Shown here piece after piece: positions 39,001-46,193 of a stretch of DNA of 64,000 nucleotides. A program made the translations under genes and the position numbers. Origin of the DNA: Seriola aureovittata (Eukaryota > Chordata > Actinopteri > Carangiformes > Carangidae); contig NC_079382.1 in NCBI RefSeq assembly GCF_021018895.1, positions 18,277,501 to 18,341,500 of the forward strand, read 5' to 3'. Numbering within the stretch: position 1 is the stretch's first letter; each line of letters begins with the position of its first letter. Below the pieces are notes generated by a model that did no database searches, was not told the DNA's origin, and saw nothing but the letters and a program-made list of their open reading frames with translations.

Positions 39001-42000
39001 CAAATTACACAGGGTTATATAAATAATCCTGGGTCACATTAGGATGGAAATTTGCAGCCTCATTTTTATACAAAACAGGAAGTTGTTCGGGGCTTCCTCG
39101 GGTCATATGTTAAAATGAGTAAAAGGCTGATAGCAACATTTCTGAAATGTTTACCCTTTAGTAAACCAAAGTGGAAACTTGTGTAATATAGAGGTTTTCA
39201 GTCAACTCGACCTGATCTTATGCTTTTATTGTGATTATGAAAACACTGTATACAAACATTTAATGGACAATGACATACTTTTTAAAATGCTACATTTAGC
39301 ACCAAAAACATTGTCTTCTGTTGGGGATTGTAAGCGAACTCAGATTGGCGTAACAGATGGAAAGTTATGAACGAGTGATTTTGGCGTCAGAGTGCAGTCA
39401 TATGGACATGAAGTTATGAAGAGGTGCCGGGGTTCAGATTTCGTGCAGCTCTGCTCCACTGAAGCTCTATTTATACTCCAGCCGAATGTCACAAGCAGCT
39501 CAAGGTCTCTTTCCATGGAGATCCGGGACGAGCCGCTTCACTGCCCCTCGCTGTCTGACCAGTGAGTCAGCACGTTACACGCTGCAGCTCGCTTCATATC
39601 ATTTACAGCCAAACCACAGAATGACATCACGCCACTTTTCAGCACTCTCTGGGGTCTCAGAGATGTTCATCTGCCGCCAGATATTACTAAACTGGGTGCT
39701 AAAATATCAAACTATTTTAAAAGCAGCACTTTTGATCTCTTCGCCAACATTAAAGAAACATTTTTGACTATTTGGAACACTAACTTTACTCAGACTTACA
39801 TGAAAATAAAACACCAACAGGTAGACTATTTCAAATAATAGGAAAAATGAAGCCATGGAATACAGCCAAAAGACAGCTTCCTTCTTAAGTGTGAACTGAG
39901 GCTGCAAATAGCACATACCTGCACACACACCTGTAGTCTTGAAACTTTGTTCTCATCAGTTCCTTACTGCATTATTTATCCTGCACATCTCTACTTTAAT
40001 AAACTCCAATTGTCATGAAGAATATTTAAAAAATGCTTTGACAACCATGAAAGAGATCAACTTTGTGTTCAAGGCATTACCACTGCTCCAGGATCTGTTA
40101 TATCTTTACAAATGTATAGACTTATTTATATGATCTGTCTCTGAAATGAGGTGAGATGAGGTAGTATCTTGTTTCCATTCCCAAATGCATTAAATTTCAT
40201 GGTCATTCATTCTATGAGCATCACACACAAACATGCTGTCCCAACTCACCTTGGCGAGTTGAGCATTTATCCAGTTGGTGAAAGTTCTTTTCTGAATCTG
40301 TTCATGCTCCACTGTTTGGCAAACACAGAGAGAAACTGTCATCTACACACATACAGGACAAGATGCATTTACATTTTTGTCATTATAACAGTAATGATGT
40401 AGTAGACATCAAAATATGTTGCTGCAATTTAAAGAAAAACATGAATATGAATTAAAAATTGATCATTCCTGTTGAATTTTGGAAGCTTGTGTTTGACAGC
40501 ACCACACACAGTAAGAAATTAATGAAGTGCATCCCTGCGATGTCCCAGTCCTCTCGAGAAACAGTGAAGAAGTTAGAATAAAACATATTTAACCATAATG
40601 ACATATGTTGCAGTCTTAGAGGCCTGTGTTTGTTTTTGTTACAAAAAAAAAAGAAATGCAAACAATCAAGCAGATTGATTTATACAAAAGTTCCACTTGT
40701 CCATTACAGAAAACTGGCAGAGCATTAAACCTAAAACTGTTGTTTCACTAATTCAAATACAAATGCATGACACTACATTCCTCACAAACAACCTGTGTTT
40801 TCCTTGACTTCCTCTGTGCGGAACACGCTGCTGTAAAGTCCATAATAATCCAAAAATTTCCAAAACAGCCACAGAGACACAGATTTGAGCTGCAGCGAGG
40901 TCAGAGCTACTCACCAACATCAGAGAACTGAAGGACCTTTCCACTCGCCATTCTTATAACCAATAGTCATCAGACCCATGTATAACAGCTAAAGAGACCG
41001 TCCACTTAAACTACATAAACGTCTCCTTTTGCCCCTGGGGTGAAAGGTTTCCTCTTTAAGCTGAAGTAAGGCTGCGATCTGGCGATGGGATGGCTTCCAA
41101 GACACTGACAGACATAGATACTGAGGCTCTCTCTCTCTCACACACTCACACACACTCACACACACAGCAAATATACACAGAGACACAGTCACAGCCATGA
41201 TGAACTCCCAGACACACACACAGTGAGGGGTTTGGGCGTACGTGGATCTTGTGAGGTACCAGGCCAGATCCTAAGCCTCTATTGACAAAACACGAACCTT
41301 TTACTATGTATAACAATAGAAAGGTTTCCATGTTAAAGTCCTATGGACATGACAGTTGTAAGACAGGGTTTTGGAAACTGGCTTGGAAGAGCATGTTGAC
41401 AAGGGAAATAACTGTATAATTTCATTACAAATATCATCATTACTCCATTAAGAATGAACTGCAAAATTATACATCCAAGTCTCCTGCAGACCAGACATTT
41501 CCATGATTATAAACAAGACTACTCATGATTCAGTCTGTAGTTAGTTCAGGAACCTGGTGTTTTGTCTGAGGCAGTCAGTAAAGCACACAGTCACTTTCAG
41601 GTTCACGTGCTGATAACAGATTAGGACACGAATCTGACTCACTGACTCTTCTGTTTGTATAAGAGCCTGCAAAGACAGGAAACTCCTGAGTATTTTAATC
41701 ACTCGACTCCACCCAGTTCACCTGGCGTACCCCGTGCAACCGGCAGGAAGAGTCTCTCAGGCTAGTATCCAGATGACATCAGTCAAATGTGTTTTCTCAG
41801 GTCAAATTACAATCATGGAGCTTTTGTATAACATACGAAGAGTTCAACAAACATTAACAAGAAGATGATTTAATGTTATGAAAGTAGGTTTGTATGAGTG
41901 GCTTAATATCAATGATATCTTAAGTTAGCATGTGAATTACTTTTACCCTCATACCAAATGTTTTTTTGTTTTTTTTAGTGCAATGTCAAAACTGCTTATG

Positions 42001-43239
42001 TCAGATATTCCCTGATGCTGCACAGCGCAATCCTTCTTTTCAAAAAATGTGGAAGCACGCGACTGGTACTGGACACTGATGAATGAACTTCTGATGTTTA
42101 TCTATTAAATATTTTCAGAACATACAGGCAAGATTTATTCCATCTTAATATGTGCATCATTTACAGATGTTCAACACTGAATTAAATGGGCTGTAAATTT
42201 TCGTAAACACAACATTTGCTCAAAGCTGATAATTTGAGATCATGAAATTGAGAGCATCATCATGTTAAAATGATTAAACATTTTCCAGATCGATTAATGT
42301 CATGACTCAAAGTTTTTCTCCAATTAGAGTCATGATTACACATTTACAGTTCAGTATGCCGTGCTAAATGACAAGAGCATTTTGTTTTACGATCAAAGTC
42401 AGAGAACAATTCATGGGATTACTCATGTAATTAAAGAGCAGTTAACTAAATTACTTGCTAAAAGAAAGAGTCACACGCACACAAGATGGTGTTGACATTT
42501 CAACATGAAGCACTGAATTGCAAAATTCATTAATGTTTCCTCAAGAAAAACATATTTTATGACTGAACATGAAAGACGGAAACTATTTGAAACTAAAAAG
42601 GAGAATTGAAATAAGCAATGTGATACGAAAAGATTGATATCATGCAAGCATTTATAAAAACACTGGTTCTACTTTAGAGTTTATAATTATGATATGAGTA
42701 GGGCTGCACGATATGCAAAAAAAATAAAAGTCATATTGCAACTATTTTGCCAGATATTGAGATTGTAATATGCGATTGCGATTTCAGTTTTGCATTTCAT
42801 TTACACTGAAAAAAATATAAAAATGATGATGATGTGATTTTTGTTGGGTCTTGTACCAAACAAACATTACGTCTGGAGAATGTGATTTGTAGGTCGGGGT
42901 GTTATACGTCTGTGTCGCTTTCTTTTTAATTTTGTTTAGCCACTTCTTTAAATCCAGAATTCATCCACATTTATAAGTAATTTAAGAGTGTTGCAAAATA
43001 TATGAAAATAGAATCTCCAAAAGACACACACTTATTTCCTTCTATTTTCCAGAAACATTTCATTACATAAGTAGTTGCTCCCAGATAGTTGGTCACCACT
43101 GTTATTCTCCACTCCAGCAGATCACATGTCACAACATCTACAAAAATACAGGAATAGACTGACCTTGGAGGAGCATGTGCACGTTGTCAATGTCCAATGG
43201 AATGCCTCCATCGTCTTCCTCTGCACCACCTGAAGCCAT
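858..43239 (-). CDS. syne2: Nesprin-2 (syne2) gene, 5' portion: 64 coding exons, incomplete at the left edge
   Basis: Nesprin-2 is a giant outer-nuclear-membrane protein of the LINC complex. Its N-terminal CH pair binds F-actin, a spectrin-repeat rod follows, and a C-terminal KASH peptide binds SUN proteins. I traced 64 exons on the minus strand by splice sites, open frame and phase; they total about 5,130 codons. Nearly every junction is in phase, which supports a functional gene. The CH2 signature DFKSSWRSG, AQFLQYS, and the rod motifs SQASYMGKxN and WDELDxWHSxL read like mammalian nesprin-2 rather than nesprin-1 (from memory). The start ATG at 43239 has context CCGCATGG. KASH and the distal rod are off-window. 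Human nesprin-2 reaches the equivalent point near residue 4,150, so this gene is longer, mainly through exons 21, 30 and 47. Frame breaks lie in exons 47 and 50, and the phase of junction 48/49 is unresolved. Which fish paralogue (2a or 2b) it is cannot be told. Confidence 0.93.
3472..3556 (+). repeat. (ATT)n tract and LINE-like 3' tail
   Basis: A short ATT microsatellite (3472-3492) is followed by TTTCCCCCAGGGGATAAAT and a (TATC)n tail at 3541-3556. This resembles the 3' end common to fish L2/RTE-type LINEs. It lies in the intron between syne2 exons 59 and 60. Confidence 0.5.
4237..6429 (-). CDS. syne2: syne2 exons 52-57: rod segment
   Basis: Exons: 6095-6429, 5813-5957, 5459-5659, 5025-5284, 4793-4943, 4237-4380. 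They encode about residues 4366-4777. Exon 52 (LSQARESLKDYQWAAQGAIA, then LVELVPQQPCLSCPKAEQLH) and exon 56 (SLKERNLLVVAAAQAEEKER, then QAEIGEVAKHMLAILSTL) match recalled nesprin-2 repeats. Exon 54 contains a Cys/Gly stretch (RAGCPMQGCGVGKDGELAAL) before a Trp pair (LWRRWVSLRRG), and its acceptor is AAG rather than CAG/TAG. Exon 55 is a clean helix (LAQAEMHQAGLEQEQQALAS). All junctions are in phase. Confidence 0.9.
6538..8574 (-). CDS. syne2: syne2 exon 51: 679-codon rod exon
   Basis: 2,037 bp open throughout, phase 0 to 0 (about residues 3687-4365). A comparably large single exon is known from mammalian nesprin-2 at this position (from memory), so its size is ancestral. The peptide is almost entirely spectrin-repeat helix. 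Landmarks: LLHLSGQLSVHLSDAESSGA, LTTDLKLYNQLYLHLQSQSD, LQDLIMWAKQAENH, EREKLLSQLASVDAWLAAT, VNRLSGLWTELDGLLAHEKA, YLHLRRQMEESRDIAKEQIQ and RRYWVLWRNMESGM. It is the longest uninterrupted frame in the window and fixes the gene's orientation. Acceptor TTTTGTCAG|AAA; donor CGAATG|GTAAGA. Confidence 0.95.
8699..10232 (-). CDS. syne2: syne2 exons 48-50: rod segment with phase problems
   Basis: Exons: 10062-10232, 9038-9191, 8699-8931. They encode about residues 3501-3686. Exon 48 ends in MLDILSEIQSLAER, exon 49 includes RLMRTVQQVL and DVAAMAKQLEEAE, and exon 50 includes QLDQVRRYHQQMKM and FLEVLAAEKEK; all are helical and nesprin-like. Two anomalies appear. Exon 48 ends in phase 0 at a strong GTGAGT donor, while the only open frame of exon 49 needs two extra leading bases from its TTGTAG acceptor. 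Exon 50 ends in phase 2 although exon 51 is entered in phase 0; one more A in the six-A run at 8706-8711 would fix this and give EKEKNEP. Boundaries of exon 49 are therefore provisional. Confidence 0.75.
9192..10061. other. syne2 intron 48 with an (AT)n microsatellite
   Basis: 870 bp. A (TA)n tract of about 12 units lies at 9917-9941. The intron separates the two exons whose phases conflict, so a missed small exon is possible, but I could not identify one. Confidence 0.5.
12041..12078. repeat. (CA)19 microsatellite
   Basis: Nineteen perfect AC units inside syne2 intron 47. Confidence 0.95.
12400..12540 (+). repeat. LINE 3'-end-like fragment
   Basis: Contains CCCTCGGGGATAATAAAGA followed by ATTTCAACCTTCAACCTTCAA. 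The pattern of a CCTCGGGGA-AATAAAG end plus a short tandem tail is typical of truncated fish LINEs. The family is not assigned. Confidence 0.45.
12803..14703 (-). CDS. syne2: syne2 exon 47: 1.9-kb acidic, Ser/Thr-rich exon with a frame break
   Basis: The exon is 1,901 bp and would be 634 codons if one missing base were present. It is flanked by phase-0 exons, so 1,902 bp is expected. No spectrin pattern is visible; the peptide is acidic and rich in Ser, Thr, Pro, Gln and Asn (for example SPPATDKEESESDRHDSKII), so it is probably disordered. It contains two adjacent diverged copies of a unit of about 100 codons, marked by TDAQE, CED, PKK, VLDM, G(F/L)PEKK and (K/E)TDLK. Between about 13600 and 13617 the frame moves by one base: the upstream frame stops at 13561-13563, while the downstream frame continues with the conserved copy-2 motifs to the donor. 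I know no equivalent exon in mammals. Acceptor TTCATAG|GCA; donor GGACAG|GTGGGT. Confidence 0.85.
13340..13940 (-). repeat. Tandem coding duplication of about 300 bp inside syne2 exon 47
   Basis: The plus-strand decamer AGCATCAGTA, with CTTG before it, occurs at 13621 and again at 13921, exactly 300 bp apart. Downstream matches include the stretch around PKK-xx-T-V/I-VLDM, GFPEKK/GLPEKK, TLISPESDKTDLK versus TLIRPKAEETDLK. Copy 1 covers about 13640-13940 and copy 2 about 13340-13640. Copy 2 is more diverged and lacks one base near its start. Confidence 0.8.
14807..17431 (-). CDS. syne2: syne2 exons 43-46: rod segment leading into the giant exon
   Basis: Exons: 17093-17431, 16827-16963, 16358-16487, 14807-14977. 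They encode about residues 2608-2866. Exon 43 (113 codons) has heptads (SLSQQVSILQNHKRALDSSI, then VKDLAANVGNLCGNLEVL). Exon 44 holds LTELAARVYSLQN, and exon 45 VRQVVGRLQQWSQTVQ. Exon 46 is Lys/Leu-rich (LNTLGAKVSKKLKKKASYAL). The 1.4-kb intron between exons 45 and 46 contains two repeat-like elements. The family likeness is weaker here than in exons 31-36. Confidence 0.85.
14978..16357. repeat. syne2 intron 45 with two dispersed-repeat fragments
   Basis: About 15149-15440 resembles a MITE-type sequence frequent in percomorph introns (TTCATGGCAATCCATCTAAT, then GTTGAGACATTTCACTCAAA). About 16074-16260 resembles a second common fish repeat (GCCTTTATTTGACAGTACAG, then GGGGGAATGACATGCAGCAA, then a GGCGCC/ACCACTACGCC end). 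Both assignments rest on memory of fish genomes only. Confidence 0.5.
17636..22109 (-). CDS. syne2: syne2 exons 37-42: rod segment
   Basis: Exons: 21904-22109, 20589-20696, 19346-19643, 18807-18985, 18389-18704, 17636-17800. They encode about residues 2184-2607. Spectrin-type helices are evident: ESLLEDLRVLTSITSADSLE (exon 37), SEHLEQWLQAAEVKARKGED (exon 38), LEVFQVLLKSTQSWVGDLRL (exon 39), IQKIEEQWRDLQQSVEPYHR (exon 40), WDESKSLQLTLTSLTEQRRD (exon 41) and HHKLTALQERMTACQAQKES (exon 42). Phases agree throughout. Exon 39 reads through an internal GTTTTA that could be misread as a donor; the downstream helix aligns better with the family. Confidence 0.9.
17801..18388. other. syne2 intron 41: nothing recognised
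   Basis: 588 bp, AT-rich, no open splice-bounded segment. Confidence 0.5.
19644..21903. other. syne2 introns around exon 38: nothing recognised
   Basis: Two AT-rich introns (19644-20588 and 20697-21903) flank the 108-bp exon 38. I see no repeats beyond short A-runs and no other coding signal. Confidence 0.5.
22110..23083. other. syne2 intron 36: nothing recognised
   Basis: 974 bp without an open splice-bounded segment or a clear repeat. Confidence 0.5.
23084..24917 (-). CDS. syne2: syne2 exons 31-36: strongly conserved rod segment
   Basis: Exons: 24762-24917, 24509-24659, 24159-24317, 23747-23914, 23509-23610, 23084-23287. They encode about residues 1870-2183. This is the stretch most recognisable as nesprin-2: LEQCRVLTELLKRFQSVRGE, ISEQASYMGKDNLQRFH, DALMDSWLD, GLTLWDGVLQLGAEVESWTE and EIQSLLQSTEPPLELQ all have close counterparts that I recall. 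Introns are 130-400 bp. The exon 33 acceptor (24318) is preceded on the minus strand by an imperfect (TG)n tract of about 55 bp. Confidence 0.93.
24331..24386. repeat. Imperfect (CA)n tract at the syne2 exon 33 acceptor
   Basis: CA-rich with interspersed AT/AA on the plus strand, so (TG)n on the coding strand. It ends 13 nt from the exon 33 acceptor at 24317/24318. Exon 33 is 159 bp, a multiple of three. Confidence 0.9.
25268..26172 (-). CDS. syne2: syne2 exon 30: long exon with a highly charged spacer
   Basis: 905 bp, about 302 codons (residues 1569-1870). The first 150 residues are coiled-coil/spectrin-like (LHNSVSHLKQLRQQLEKVQS, then WEQERRSWQAEMQQRLQTAA). A spacer of roughly 110 residues follows, dominated by Glu, Lys, Arg, Gln and Ser (PQLEGIQEQEHPSPTGAEEE, then RRRLDGENDKKAQREEEHKS). 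The final 35 residues (LVQRRAALLAALREMRGAAE) return to helix and match the start of a repeat found in nesprin-2. The spacer looks like a lineage-specific insertion within one exon. Acceptor TTACCCAG|GAG; donor AGAG|GTACAG. Confidence 0.88.
26266..27972 (-). CDS. syne2: syne2 exons 26-29: rod segment, including a GC-AG intron
   Basis: Exons: 27857-27972, 27365-27485, 27010-27176, 26266-26416. They encode about residues 1384-1568. Exon 27 (RYRKACLVFKSQLKKNEQHL, then ISTLHNQRKQLQ) and exon 28 (TLKQVTETLWFKFELQYAHL, then WEQLSQEWRGQQ) carry spectrin-repeat Trp positions. Exon 29 (LMESADETTALITQKLDGI) continues the rod. Exon 27 ends at CTACAG|GCAAGT, a classic GC donor. Exon 28 is placed at the CTCAACAG acceptor because of its pyrimidine tract; an alternative AG lies 12 nt further in. 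Confidence 0.85.
26490..26720 (+). repeat. Two copies of a short dispersed repeat
   Basis: The phrase CTGATGAAGATCATGTAATG plus TGATTGAAAGCTCC occurs at about 26500-26535. It recurs as CTGATGAAGATGATGCGATA plus TGATTGAAAGCTCC at about 26679-26713. A third, inverted copy lies at about 62020-62085 in garem2 intron 6, so this is a mobile or dispersed element. Confidence 0.7.
27973..28956. other. syne2 intron 25 with a possible LINE tail
   Basis: 984 bp. TTGCCCCTCGGGTACAAATA plus AAGTG at 28280-28304 looks like another truncated LINE 3' end. Nothing else recognised. Confidence 0.4.
28957..30537 (-). CDS. syne2: syne2 exons 22-25: rod segment with polar spacer
   Basis: Exons: 30403-30537, 29892-30050, 29596-29762, 28957-29287. 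They encode about residues 1120-1383. Exon 22 (RALKILQPVILDEFLDAVEG, then LMLLSDSVRKQWE) and exon 23 (REMAAFVPMFWSQLREG) are spectrin-like. Exon 24 and the first half of exon 25 are polar and Gly/Ser/Pro-rich, and probably flexible. Exon 25 ends in a charged helix (LRAQEQRLKARLLNITESNQ). The exon 25 acceptor is a CAGCAG tandem, so the exon may start at 29287 or 29284; both keep the frame. Confidence 0.82.
30951..31694 (-). CDS. syne2: syne2 exon 21: long Pro/Gln/Ser-rich exon
   Basis: A single exon of 744 bp (248 codons, phase 0 to 0; about residues 872-1119). Most of it is low-complexity and probably disordered: many Gln, Pro, Ser and Lys residues, with phrases such as LSPQIPSHMPQQRTRE, PSPSQNDQPSPSSTQT and SSPPSQTHKSKSRIRG. 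The last 45 or so residues turn basic and helical (MARSRLEKARVHLHGRIQQA) and lead into spectrin-like exon 22. I do not recall a comparable Pro/Gln stretch in mammalian nesprin-2. Because it is phase-symmetric it could be skipped without changing frame. The acceptor TTTTTAG|GAG and donor CAG|GTACGG are good. Confidence 0.85.
31780..33189 (-). CDS. syne2: syne2 exons 17-20: rod segment
   Basis: Exons: 33052-33189, 32841-32942, 32429-32596, 31780-31938, all phase 0 to 0. They encode about residues 683-871. Helical content is clear in exon 19 (LSEAERTCGELQRAASRLEG, with LAELDHW following), which reads as one spectrin-repeat face. Exons 17, 18 and 20 are weaker and more polar. Exon 18 has a run of about 20 A/T at its acceptor side (32949-32969). 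Boundaries are supported by GT-AG sites and by length in multiples of three. Confidence 0.82.
33423..35734 (-). CDS. syne2: syne2 exons 9-16: first rod segment
   Basis: Exons: 35621-35734, 35384-35521, 35033-35197, 34696-34808, 34416-34584, 34036-34132, 33693-33886, 33423-33578. They encode about residues 301-682. The peptide shows spaced Trp/Leu heptads of spectrin repeats, for example LRAAWDQLEEE, VVVWLQRAEAAL, VDVLLHDWH and NEVGNLLIEVTE. The last of these matches a phrase I recall from nesprin-2 just after the actin-binding domain. Exon 11 has a short CA tract in the intron beside its acceptor. Introns are mostly 100-350 bp, compact as in many fish genes. Confidence 0.88.
35792..36700 (+). 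repeat. Intronic dispersed repeat, copy 1 (segment order A-C-D-B)
   Basis: Four blocks here also occur at 38498-39095. A starts AGCTCATGTGAAATCCACTG (35792-35843). C starts CCATGAGAGCACCCACCC (about 36030-36200). D starts GAACAGTGATTTTTAGA (36298). B starts AGAGATCAGAGAAGTCCTCT (36471-36700). Block B ends sharply at GCAGGAGGGCTGAT in both copies. It lies in the intron between syne2 exons 8 and 9. Confidence 0.8.
36991..40311 (-). CDS. syne2: syne2 exons 2-8: tandem CH actin-binding domain
   Basis: Exons: 40250-40311, 38326-38421, 38127-38204, 37950-38042, 37613-37809, 37308-37507, 36991-37088; all phases agree. They encode residues 26-300. CH1 spans about residues 32-140 (QKRTFTNWINAQLAK, then LLDLLEVMSGQ, then IKLVNINIPDIIDG and LGLVWTIILRCH). 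A Ser-rich linker of about 40 residues follows (SSLDSLASLDSWSGSP). CH2 spans about residues 185-292 (SAKRALLMWVRDQCQ, VKDFKSSWRSGEAF, SNQENLEEAF, IPRLLEPQDVDVKDPEEKS). This is the usual type-1/type-2 CH pair of the spectrin-nesprin superfamily, which binds F-actin. The KDFKSSWR and AQFLQYS forms favour nesprin-2. A rearranged repeat shared by two introns lies on either side of this block. Confidence 0.95.
38498..39095 (+). repeat. Intronic dispersed repeat, copy 2 (segment order A-D-B-C)
   Basis: The same blocks as at 35792-36700, same strand, but A, D and B are contiguous (38498-38836) and C follows at about 38903-39095. Identity by eye is high over B, for example GTATAAAAATAGACAAATAT and GGCGAGACAGCAATTGCTGG. 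It lies in the intron between syne2 exons 2 and 3. Confidence 0.8.
40312..43163. other. syne2 intron 1, 2.85 kb
   Basis: A TC/CA-rich microsatellite lies at 41127-41166. A fragment of a common fish repeat beginning GGGCTGCACGATATGCAAAA lies at about 42702-42790. No coding segment recognised; intron 1 could hold regulatory sites that I cannot identify. Confidence 0.5.
43164..43239 (-). CDS. syne2: syne2 exon 1: initiator exon
   Basis: Holds the start ATG (43237-43239) and 25 codons of an acidic leader (MASGGAEEDDGG followed by IPLDIDNVHMLLQ), ending with one base of the next codon at a CAAG|GTC donor. The IDNVHMLLQ stretch resembles the short helix that precedes CH1 in nesprins. Intron 1 is about 2.85 kb. 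Confidence 0.85.
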
Positions 43240-45236
43240 GCGGTCTCCAACCACAGCACGAAATCCACCTCAGAAAGGTTCAGGAGACATGGATTACTCA
43301 ATCATCTACTGAAGACAAATCCACAACTCCCAAAGTCCAAAAGTAAATGCTGCAGTGCAACATTTGTGTCAGCTGCCTCCGCTGTCTGATTACTCACATT
43401 AAGAAAACACTTATCCACACCCTTACATTACCACAGCACAGAAGCAAGTACACACATGCAAACACTCAAACAAGAAGCTCAAGGAAGAGGAATGATAGTG
43501 CTGTATGGAAAGAGCCTGCAGCACACTATCTATAATGTCCATAGTCAAATCAACATACCTGTAGCAGGGCTGTAGTCACCACAGACAGCTACTGTAGCAC
43601 ATATTACAATGAAGAACGCAGTGGAGTGTGAACGGTGTAGAGCAAATCTCCTCAGCTGTGTCCTTTCATATTGGCACAACTCTGTGTTGATCCACTGTGT
43701 TGAGTGGCTTCAAATAGGACTTGGCCTTTAGGTGCTCATAAATGAAACAAGGTGCCTCTTGCCTATCAGAGTGTGAGGACAAAAAAGAGTGGAAAGTCCC
43801 GCCCACGCTCACTGCTGGCCTGCCAAATCACTCCTGCAGGCTCACGTAAAAACTTAGTACCCTTTGCCTAGAAAGTAATCATATCCTGTCAAATCCTAAA
43901 GTTGACTGCTTTGGTAGCAAAGGCAGAGCTTGTTTCTGCTATTTCAGGAAACAAAGACACAACAAATATCTCTACTTACATATATTATCTGTTCCTCTTT
44001 TCCTTGATTTTCTTGTATACTACTGCGATAAAGATACGGAAACCAGGACACTGGGAAGACCCTCAATTTGGCGCATTATTGTGGAATTGTTTCAGTTTCA
44101 TTTTAGGGGTAATTCCAGAACAACTCTCCAGTGTGATAAATAATTAATTCTGCTTTTACTTTTCACACTAGGTTTCATATTGAGTCACAGCAATCTGTTA
44201 ATTCATGACAGTTCAAAGAAATCAGGTGGGATCAAGTGTTTTAAATATTTAAAATTAAATTCAGACTCTAGAATATCTCTTTTCTTAATATTATTTATTC
44301 ATTTCACCCAAAGACAGAAACAGTGCAGTACAGTAACTGCATTAACAGTAGAGATTGTTGCACAATGCCGTTTTTACCCTTGAGAGTAGTGCCAGTGTTT
44401 TATTTGTTGTCTCACTATGGTGAGCAGATCATAGTCTGAGCTTGTGGACAGTCTTTGTGCCACGTAGCAGCTGCACTCTCACCACAATCACCACCTCTGT
44501 TATGCCAGTGGCAGAACAAGATACTGTATAAAAGCAGAATAGGGTATGAAATAATAATTTCCCCTGGAAAGTCTACAAATATGTAACATAGAATAGAGCT
44601 AAAAGCAGGCAAATTGATAACAGTATGCAACTGAAATTGAAAATGAGGCAAGGGGTTTTCACACTAAAGGCTTATTGTAATCTATGTCCACTGACTTTTT
44701 GTAAAGGCAACAATTAAAGGAAACTGGTACCAGCTTTAATATGTGACAGTCAACAAACTAAGTGCCCCCTGACATGTCAATGTGTGTTTGGCTATTTTGA
44801 CTTAATAAGGGTCGAGTGTGCCACCAGAATAATTATAATATATTTCAGTGATCAGTTTATTGTTTATCTAAAAACACGGTACTGATGTGCCTCACTAAAA
44901 ATAAGACATCAGATCACATTTCATTCTGAGACTTATAAACAAAGATTTAACTTAATGTTAAGTTATAACATTACACATCATCTACAGGGTCAATTGACTG
45001 CATTGAATATATCTTTACTGATTAATTGTGTATCTAGACTTGTCATGAATGTTTAGTTTTCACATAAAAACAAAAAGGGGAGAAAAGATAACAGTGTTCA
45101 GCATTTATGATTAAGTCCTCAAGGTGGAGCCAAGAGATGGTTAGTCGGCTATCAAATGATTCAATCGTTTACCTCCATTAGGTGGCGCTGCTTAGCAAAA
45201 CGTGAATGAAGTATTACTCAGCTGAGCATAGAAGAA
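43240..45236. promoter_or_regulatory. Divergent intergenic region between syne2 and atp5mj
   Basis: About 2 kb from which the two genes are transcribed in opposite directions. A GC-box-like CCCGCCCACG lies near 43799-43808 on the syne2 side. A palindromic CTCAGCTGAG and a TGACGTTT half-CRE lie at about 45217-45262, next to the atp5mj first exon. These motifs are common by chance; the promoter assignment is by position. Confidence 0.35.
43559..43720 (-). other. Possible non-coding 5' exon and promoter area of syne2
   Basis: A strong donor (CTACAG|GTATGT, exon side starting at 43559) faces the start exon. A possible acceptor (CTTTCTGAG) lies just upstream of the start ATG, near 43275. Together they suggest a spliced 5' leader. 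The outer limit is a guess; I see no convincing TATA element. Confidence 0.3.
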
Positions 45237-45239
45237 GCG

Positions 45240-45313
45240 TCCCGTCCCACGACTTTGACGTTTAGCAGCAGCGGCTGTGTTGACCTTCCTACAGCAGCGT
45301 GACAAACTGAAAG
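45240..45313 (+). other. atp5mj: atp5mj non-coding first exon (inferred)
   Basis: A GC-richer segment ends in CTGAAAG|GTAAGAG, a strong donor, 880 bp before the coding exon whose acceptor directly abuts the ATG. A separate 5' leader exon is therefore required. The 5' end is approximate. Confidence 0.55.
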
Positions 45314-46193
45314 GTAAGAGAAGAGTTAGTAATTTGGCAGGGTGGCTTTAACCTTAACAGAAAAGCAATTGTTTTCTCACCACAGCAATATAAAATGAAG
45401 CTTTTCTCTCTGTGTACTATGGCTCTGTTTGCTACTTTTGGAGGTGTACTCAGCTAGGTAGCCTAGCTTCTTGCTAAAGCTAATTAGCGTTCTTTCCTGG
45501 CACTGCAGCAGAGAAGATGCTAACACGCTAGTTAGAAGCCGTTCATTCATTTAAGTAGTTAGCTTGTCAAATTACATGAACACAATATAAACTATGTGTC
45601 CGCTTATACATATTCTTTTCCTTCGTGTGACGGACTTGCATACATCTAATGCTAACACTTACTTCAGTAGATGCGAGGTTGTAATGTTAGCAGAAACATT
45701 AGCGTTAGCCCACTTGGTTAACTTATCGTCAGGTAAGATAAGTTATTGGACACGTCAATTAAAAAAAACGACTTATTTTGCTCCAGTAGCAGAGAAAGCT
45801 GATAAAAGAGAAGAGAGTATTGCTAGCTTACCCTTTCTTTTGATCACTCTTTCCAAGCTGGCCAAATTCATTAGCTTGGCCTGATACAGCTGAGGTCAAG
45901 GTATCCTTTACGTATTAAATGTATTACACTGAAGGTATTATATTTATGATTAAGTAAATACAGTCCCAAGTAGTTCTGTCCGGTAAGCTTAAGAGCAACA
46001 CATTAGTAAAATGGTAGAATTTGGATGATTTTGATGTGTTTTTTCTCCGAATAAGAATGTAATGCACTTTGGGCCAGGTCCTCTGGTGTTCCAGCCCATT
46101 CTATGAAATAAACTGCTATTTGAGGTCGTGTCATTGTACTGACCGAGTGCGTGAGCATTGTTTTGACTGTACGTCTGTGCTTTTGTCCCACAG

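Noticed and set aside
36991..40311. Nesprin-1 or calmin instead of nesprin-2 for the CH pair
   Set aside because: Calmin lacks a spectrin rod; the CH2 and rod phrases are closer to nesprin-2 than nesprin-1 as I recall them.
858..43239. syne2 as a decayed pseudogene
   Set aside because: About 60 junctions keep phase, splice sites are consensus and no other stops occur; two A-run indels fit sequencing or assembly error better.
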